Shown in pieces: positions 58,210 to 64,000 of a stretch of 64,000 nucleotides of DNA; the first letter of the stretch is position 1; every line of letters starts with the position of its first letter. The notes below the pieces were generated by a model. The model was not told where the DNA came from and did not search any database. It was given only the letters and a program-made list of their open reading frames with translations. The position numbers and the translations under genes were made by a program. Origin of the DNA: Locusta migratoria (Eukaryota > Arthropoda > Insecta > Orthoptera > Acrididae); the NCBI GenBank assembly GCA_026315105.1, contig CM048745.1:785893390-785957389 (forward strand). Direction: 5' to 3'.

Positions 58210-58918
58210 AAGTCAGCGAGGGTACTTAAGGCGGCCATTTTGGCTTATTAGGGGCAGTCTGTTAGTGTCCGTTTGACAGTCAAGACGTGTCGTTACGCTG
58301 CGTGATTGTGGAGTCGCTTGAGAACTTGTAAAATTTCAGCAAAGTGTTCTAGTGTGGAACTTAGAAATATTTGTTCGGTGGTGCTTCCAGAACTTTTATT
58401 TTATTTTGCGTCTGTAGGACTTAGAAAATGTCTTCAGTGGTGCTTCGTGGACTGTAACTATATTCTGTGACAGTGGAACTTAGAGTTGCTCAGGATTGTT
58501 GATAGACTTTAATTTTTATTTAACAACTGTACGACAGAAATTATTCACTCAAGTTTCCATTTTTTGGTGTGGCAGCCTTAAAGCATTCTGAAGTCAGGTG
58601 TTTCAAAAATGTTTGTATAGTCTATGGGACTTAACTACGGGATCATCAGTCCCTAAACTTACAAATTACTTATGAACTACTTACGAACTAGGACGGCACA
58701 AATATCCATGCCCGAGGGGGGATTCGAACCCCCGACCGCAGTGGCCGTGCAGACCGTGACTGGAGCGCCTCAGTCTCCTCGGCCACCGCGGCCGGCGAAG
58801 TCAGGTGTAACAAAGATTTACTGACGGATATTAGGTGGAATAAACATCAATTTAGTTAAAGTTATTGTGTCATTTGTGCATTTTATGTTCCTGTTTGCAT
58901 TTATGTAAAGCTAAACAT
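58210..58918 (+). mobile_element. Possible solo LTR, SINE-interrupted
   Basis: A leader-like sequence with aataaa at about 58840 ends at 58918 before ttttggggacattgcag, which could be a primer-binding region. A SINE sits in it at 58602-58796. No partner LTR or coding region was seen. Confidence 0.3.
58602..58796 (-). mobile_element. tRNA-derived SINE, family 1
   Basis: Full-length minus-strand copy with a perfect 12 bp duplication gaagtcaggtgt at 58590-58601 and 58797-58808. Confidence 0.95.
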
Positions 58919-59054
58919 TTTGGGGACATTGCAGCAGGTGTGGCTAGCTCCGAGACACGACTCAGCCTGTTTGTATAATAAAATAGGGTTTACAGTCGCA
59001 CTTTACGGAGCCCGAAGAAAACAGAGGCTGCGAATGGGTGATTCGTTTGTGTGT

Positions 59055-59152
59055 GTTCTTTTTTTCTTTTCTCTCTCTCTTGTAAGCTCGCGAAAGGTTC
59101 TCCAAGCCATAGAAAAAAGAGAAAGAAAGAGAGAGAGAGAGAGAGAGAGAGC
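59055..59152. repeat. Paired CT and GA microsatellites
   Basis: ttttctttt followed by (ct)n at about 59062-59080, and (ga)n at about 59116-59152. The two are complementary and could fold. Confidence 0.85.
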
Positions 59153-59313
59153 TAATGAGATCAGTTCAAATGTCAAAGCCATGGTAAAAGTTTTCATTGA
59201 CATTTAAGCAATAGATCATCATAAAATTCGCACCACAGGGACAAACTGTTAATCAATAGTACTTTCAGGATGTGTTGCGACGTTTGTGATGAAGTGTGGG
59301 AAGGATATTGCCT

Positions 59314-59531
59314 GAAGCCGGCCGCAGTGGCCGAGCGGTCTGCGCCGCGCCAGTTATAAGCTGCACGGCCGCTACGGTCGAAGGTTAGAATCCTCCCTCG
59401 GGCATGGGTATTTGTGTTGTCGTTAGAGTAACTTACTTTAAGTTAATCAAGTAATTAGTATGTAAGTCTAGCGACTGATAACCGAGAAGTTTGGTCGCAT
59501 AAGACCTCACACACATTGGAACATTTTTGAA
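59314..59531 (+). mobile_element. tRNA-derived SINE, subfamily 1b
   Basis: Head gccggccgcagtggccgagcgg and degraded B box aaggttagaatcctc, with the tail agcgactgataaccgag. Flanked by a short attgcct repeat. Confidence 0.82.
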
Positions 59532-60914
59532 CATTGCCTCAAATGTGGCGGGATGATTCATGGCTCTTGCATTGCGATAACACGCCCGCACAGACATCCA
59601 TGTTGGTGCGAGACATAAAAGGAAATCAGTGTGCTGCCTCGTCCTCCGCAGTCTACAGACCTTGCGTCTTTGTTTATTTCCAAAGCTGAAAAACTTGTCG
59701 AAAGAACGAAGACTTGCAGCGATCGACGAGATAAAAAAAAAATGCGCAGACTGAACTTCGTTCGACCCAGCAAGAGGCGTAAGTGGAAACGATGGTGTAT
59801 CAATCGTGGAGCTGACCATTTCGAACGGGATCGTGCACAATAAGTAAAAATTAAGCACAGAAATTTGGTGAACACAGTCTATGTTTTGCTGGCCGTTCAC
59901 AGCCCCTGAAAGGTTGACAACCGAACACACATGCAAGTTCTCTGGTCAATCTACCTCCCTGGAGAACAGTAGGTGAACACACCAGACTAACAGAAAAGCA
60001 ATAACACCGGCGTATGCTGACTACCCGGCAAGGAGAAGTTGTAACGCGGCAGCGGCAGGAACTAACTTGGACACCAGACGAGGTAGAGCCGGGCTACATT
60101 TACACTAGTGCGCGTTATTACCTGCTAGTGCAAGAATGGAAGGTGAGCTTGGAAAGTGTCTTCGTCGACAGGCGCGGAGGCTTGCAGTTAACGTAATTAA
60201 ATTCGTTGACGGCGAGAAACAGAAGAGATTGAACCTGCCGGGGCACAAGGCGACGGAACGTGCTGCCAAAATGTTAAAGCTGAGGAAGAGGATGGTTTCC
60301 AAATTACGGAAAGAAGGACACGATGCCGAGCAGAGTGGAACTCTCGTTTCTACGCCGAAGAAGAAGAAGTAAGAACCTCACTATAAGGATGTGATCATGT
60401 GATCGATGATATGAATAGATGTATTATCACGCCGAAATTTCAATGGTATTGCGAACAATATATAGAAATGCAAACTTTGTGAGACTGCACAACTTTTGTC
60501 GAACAGTATTGAGTTTCGAAACTAGCAAGGAAACCCTTAGAAAAATTGATTTGTCTATAGGATTTAGTTTTAGAAGCTGTCAAAATAAACGTGTTGGTAT
60601 GTGCGAACGAGTGGACTTTGTTGCTAAAAGGGCTTACTTTTTCAGGTTTTTACGTAAAAATCTAGCATCAGAATCAAAGCGACCAGTCGTTTACTTAGAT
60701 GAAACATGGATTCACACGCATTATACAGTAAATAAACGTTGGCAAAGTGACAGTGTGAGGATTGTTGTCAAACAAAAGTGCCGGTGACCCTTTAATTGTT
60801 GTTCATGCAGGCGGAGACATGGGTTTCTTTCCGGGTGCACTTCTCACATATGATTCAAAAACCAAAACGTCCGACTAGCACTCACAAATGGATAGCAAAA
60901 ACTTTCAAAAATAC

Positions 60915-61429
60915 CAATTAATACAAATAAACAATCGCAGAGACGGATTTACGTCTCAAATATATCAAAGACATTATTGATAAATCTGAAGCAATGAATT
61001 AAAATTTGGTGAACAAAGTTTATGTTTTGCTGGCCGTTCACAGTCCCAAATTTTAATTCAATGCTTCAGATTTATCAATAATGTCTTTGACATATTTGAG
61101 ACGTAAATCCGTCTCTGCGATTGTTTATTTGTATTAACTGATATTTATATCAACTTAACAGGATTGTTCCACCATGTCCATTGCCGAGGTGCTATTCCGC
61201 TGCATGGAGAGCCTTGGCAGTAGTGGAAATTATCTTTGGAACACAGAAGCTGAATTAGGGTTTGTGATGTGGAGGGATATCGTACATAGACTATTCCAAG
61301 GAGCCTTAATCGTTAGTGGTGTGGTAGTCTAACGGTTAAGACGTCTGCCTCGTCAGCATGGAGGTCCCGGTTCGATTACCGGCCGCACCACAAATTTTAA
61401 TTCAGTGCTTCAGATTTATCAATAATGTC
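60915..61429 (+). mobile_element. Composite hairpin plus tRNA-like insertion
   Basis: It is bounded by a perfect 12 bp duplication tttcaaaaatac at 60903-60914 and 61430-61441. Bases 60915-61009 and 61046-61140 are nearly perfect inverted repeats of 95 bp around a 36 bp loop. After 180 bp of unrelated sequence comes a tRNA-Thr-like fold (61318-61390). It is followed by about 40 bp that repeat the start of the right hairpin arm in direct orientation (aaattttaattca-gcttcagatttatc). So the SINE tail is present three times, once inverted. Confidence 0.8.
61318..61390 (+). tRNA. tRNA-Thr(CGU)-like sequence, probable SINE head or pseudogene
   Basis: 73 bases fit the cloverleaf numbering. The acceptor stem ggtgtgg pairs with ccgcacc at 7 of 7 (one G-U). 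The D stem gtct pairs with agac, the anticodon loop is ctcgtca (anticodon CGT), and the T loop is ttcgatt. Mismatches in the anticodon stem (C28-U42) and T stem (two of five pairs) argue against function. It lies inside an insertion and is followed by SINE-like tail sequence, so it is most likely the promoter head of a SINE. Confidence 0.45.
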
Positions 61430-62555
61430 TTTCAAAAATACGTTGAAACCCAACTTATGCCAGACTTATCTCCAAGAAGTATTGTTGTTTTTAATAATGC
61501 TCCATATCATAAGAAACAAGAGAATAAACCGCCTTCCTCTAGCTCTAAAAAGTGAAATACAATCCTGGCTCACCAACAACAACATACTTTACGACTCCGA
61601 CCTACGGAAAGCCGAACTTCTGGCACTAGTTAAGGGGCACCAATCGTCTCCTGTTTGATTGTATTGACAAAAGTCTGCAAGAGAATTGATTTGTACCAAT
61701 CCGACTGCCTCGGTACCACCCAGAGGTGAATCACTTCGAATTAATCTGGAATATTGTAAAAAATAAAATTCGTACTCAGAATATCTCGCTCATGGAGCTG
61801 AAATAACTTACAGCTGATACTTTTACTGCTGTAACATTAGAAAACTGGAGAGTGGCGGTATGTAACGTAGAAAAAGTGTGCGAGGACTATTGGAAAAGAG
61901 ATGCTCTGATGGACGAAGAAATAGAAAACATAATAATATCAGTGGGATGGAATTCAAGTGACGAATCATTATCGTCAACGACCGAATCGGTAGACGACGA
62001 ATCGACAGAGACAGCTGAGGAAGACAAGATCTGCATGGGAGGTGGATACTGCCAGCGAAGTTCCGTAAACAGCTGAGGTAAGATACTGCTGTCACGAATA
62101 TATCGATGAATCAGTATCCTAACTATTGTTTTTAACTGAAATTCATTTTCAATGTTGTTCATTGGAAGAAATACTTTGTTTTGATTACTAGATTTGTCTT
62201 TACCCCTACTGAATACTCCCAACATCTTTATCCATTCGAAATACTTCTAGTCATCGTCGGTGTTGGATATACTTGACTGCAGAAATGTTCAACGAATGAT
62301 TGCTTCGCAATTTGTTTCATAATGTGAGAAGAATATAACACTCGGAAACCGACATTTAAAGGATTATTAAAATCGATGCAGGCTTAACATGTAACCACAG
62401 CAGCGAACATTACATTCGAATTTCCAAATTAGATTTAGTCTTCCACAAAATTAATCGTGAGTAAACGCGCTGCATGTAACAGGCTAGCAGCGGCCCACTT
62501 ACAAGAATATTGGAGCGTACATGTAGACCATACCGCTTCCTCCTTCTCTGTTTCT

Positions 62556-63409
62556 CTGGCGTAAACACGACGGTGCGGCCACCATCGCGAGATTACCACT
62601 TAGATTTGCCGAGTAATAAACGGTGACTCTTCTTGCAGACACAGGAAGATCGAAGGGCGGAAGGCGAAGGGTCGAGGGTCGTGGGTCGTTTGCTCCCCCC
62701 CCCCCCCCCCCCGGCAACTTTTTTTACATTAACGACAAATACGATAAAATGAATTAAAATTTGTGATGCGGCCGGGAATCGTGAAGATATTTTAAAACCA
62801 TTTAATTGACAACCCCTGGGGTGTACGATTGCTAATTAAACTACGGAAAAATGGTTGGGAACCGTAATGAAAACTGCCGCTATCGCAGCAGAACGAAACC
62901 TGATTTTCTCCTGACCACAGCCAAAGACGTAAAAGATGAGAACTAGCTTCTCGGCATATCTGGCAGCTACCAAAAATTTAAATAAAACGATCTGGGCATA
63001 TTTGAGCTTTGTTATGAATTAATGGAAGTGCCCCCCCCCCAACAAAGTAATTCTCGCGATGGATCGAAAGGAGGGGGAGGGGTCGCATATCTAATAACAA
63101 CTATTCCCGAACGGAGAAGCATGCATCCTGAAGTTTCATGGCACGCACTGTCCCATTTACCCAAATGAAAAGTGCCACTTAGAATGGCATTCTATCAGGT
63201 AAATTGTGTCATGTTATACGTCACATTCCGAATTACTTTGTAAATCGGCGAATATATAAATTTTTTTTTTAAATTTAAATATATCTAAATCTCTGAAGTA
63301 AGTCGAAAAGTTATTTCGATTCTTTCACCTGTTTGATTCTGGATAGGATATATTCGTCTTTTTGTGCTTTAATAGGACAAATTATGTTAATATAACTAAA
63401 AGGTACATT
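62556..63409. other. No recognisable gene; cytosine runs
   Basis: A run of about 18 C lies at about 62694-62712, with a shorter one near 63030 and a G-rich stretch at about 63070. No domain or named repeat. Confidence 0.5.
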
Positions 63410-63630
63410 ACCATAATCACGGTAATATAATTAAACGGCCACCCCCATGAACCAGAGATAATGCCGAGGTCCGAGGTGAGGTGGCTTGCGTGCCTCAAAT
63501 AAAAATATCCGCACTGTAGATGCAACCATGGCGGAGGGATATCTGTGGACAGGCCAGACAAACGTGTGGTTCCTGAAGAGGGGCAGCGGCCTTTTCAATA
63601 GCTATAGGGGCAACAGTCTGGGTTAGGTTG
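63410..63630 (+). repeat. Repeat block of unknown class
   Basis: The strings ataatgccgaggtccgagg, gacaaacgtgtggttcctga and ggggcaacagtctgg are familiar to me as part of a widespread grasshopper repeat. I cannot give its class. Confidence 0.35.
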
Positions 63631-63637
63631 AAGTTAG

Positions 63638-64000
63638 ATGTTGTTGTTTGTTGTGGTCTTCAGTCCGGAGACTGGTTTGATGCAGCTCTCCACAATACCC
63701 TATCCTGAGAAAGCCTCTTCATCTCCACATAAGAACGGCAACCTACATCTTTCTGAATCTGCTTACTGTATCCATCTCTTGGTCTTCCTCTGCGATTTTT
63801 ACCCCACACACTTCCCTCCAGTGCTAAATTCACAATTCCTTGATGTCTAAAAATGTGTCCTACCGATCTATCCCTTCTTTTAGACAAGGTATGCCAGAAA
63901 TTTCTTTTCTCCCCAATTCTGTTCAGTACCTCCTCATTAGTTACGCGATCCACCCACCTAATCTTCAGCATTCTTCTGTAGCACCATATTTCAAAAGCCT
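63638..64000 (-). pseudogene. RTE-type LINE 3' end, running off the window
   Basis: Minus strand: the C-terminal block NRIGEKRNFWHTLSKRRDRS, followed by NRRGRPRDGYSKQIQKDVG and RVLWRAASNQSPD (63660-63971). The frame is open for 103 codons to the stop. The 3' tail matches those at 8765 and 22245. The rest of the element, if present, lies to the right of the window, so this copy could be longer than the others. Confidence 0.88.

Larger units (their letters stand above)
60001..62555 (+). pseudogene. IS630/Tc1-type DDE transposase element, longest copy
   Basis: Plus-strand frames in order. A helix-turn-helix block at 60136-60372 reads RRQARRLAVNVIKFVDGEKQ and ends in a basic P-K-K-K-K tail. A middle block at 60419-60787 gives RPVVYLDETWIHTHYTVNKR, where LDETW carries the first catalytic Asp. 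Then come PLIVVHAGGDMGFFPGA (about 60788-60840) and QMDSKNFQKY (about 60890). An insertion at 60915-61429 splits the gene. It resumes with RSIVVFNNAPYHKKQENKPP (61470-61530), where the expected second Asp (D-N-A-P) is Asn. After a frameshift a P-E-x-N-H-F-E-L-I-W-N-I-V-K block around 61720-61770 holds the Glu. The C-terminal tail is at 61852-62076 (WRVAVCNVEKVCEDYW, then an acidic serine-rich end). Non-functional. A deleted copy lies at 23787-24655. Confidence 0.8.

Noticed and set aside
2076..58796. Family-1 tRNA-like heads as functional tRNA genes
   Set aside because: The heads are followed by a constant SINE body and flanked by target duplications; a cloverleaf with a sound anticodon stem is not formed.

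Overview
The window is repeat-dominated eukaryotic nuclear DNA, most likely from a grasshopper or locust (Orthoptera, possibly Schistocerca or a relative). The main reason is a roughly 200 bp tRNA-headed SINE present about 16 times, whose head (A and B boxes), body and 3' end I associate with grasshopper genomes. Other support is the large, mostly gene-free sequence, the old LINE, Tc1/mariner and Penelope-like copies, and one exon pair separated by an 8 kb intron filled with transposons. The species call is inference; no host gene here could be named.

Layout. 0-6 kb: a long hairpin element with a microsatellite in its loop, a SINE, and a decayed CR1/Jockey-group LINE on the minus strand. 6-12 kb: a second SINE family, a Tc1-like transposase split by a SINE, an RTE-type LINE, a Penelope-like (PLE) remnant with inverted terminal repeats, a tandem repeat of about 180 bp, and a GC-rich patch. 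12-22 kb: a dense SINE field, a Tc1-like transposon hit by two SINEs and a hairpin, a pogo/Tigger-like transposase split by a SINE, and a second RTE-type LINE. 22-26.5 kb: a GC-rich segment, a possible hAT element that encloses a deleted copy of an IS630/Tc1-type transposase, and a second non-autonomous element with an internal duplication. 26.5-35 kb: a gag-like remnant, an L1-like LINE joined to a CR1-group LINE, a longer LINE on the minus strand, and a mariner scrap. 35-38 kb: a composite PLE with reverse transcriptase, GIY-YIG endonuclease and inverted terminal repeats. 38-41 kb: a second long hairpin and an end-to-end Tc1-like element with TA target sites.

41-47.5 kb is AT-rich and free of recognisable transposons. 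It ends at a GC-rich coding exon on the minus strand (47526-47902). A second GC-rich exon on the same strand (55914-56093) has consensus splice sites, and its reading phase matches the first exon exactly. I read them as the last two coding exons of one host gene. It encodes a low-complexity region, then a coiled coil, then a C-terminal E-S-I-I tail that could bind a PDZ domain. The quiet AT-rich block beyond the stop codon may be its long 3' UTR.

48-64 kb: the intron and upstream sequence hold a PLE fragment, a CR1-group LINE, a 1.65 kb long inverted repeat with THAP-like zinc-finger remnants, several tRNA-derived SINE families, and a long IS630/Tc1-type transposase pseudogene (60.0-62.5 kb). 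That pseudogene is interrupted by a hairpin-plus-tRNA-Thr-like insertion. The 3' end of an RTE-type LINE runs off the right edge. Almost nothing here works as an intact gene. The interest lies in the nesting history, the hairpin elements with 12 bp duplications, and the one host gene.
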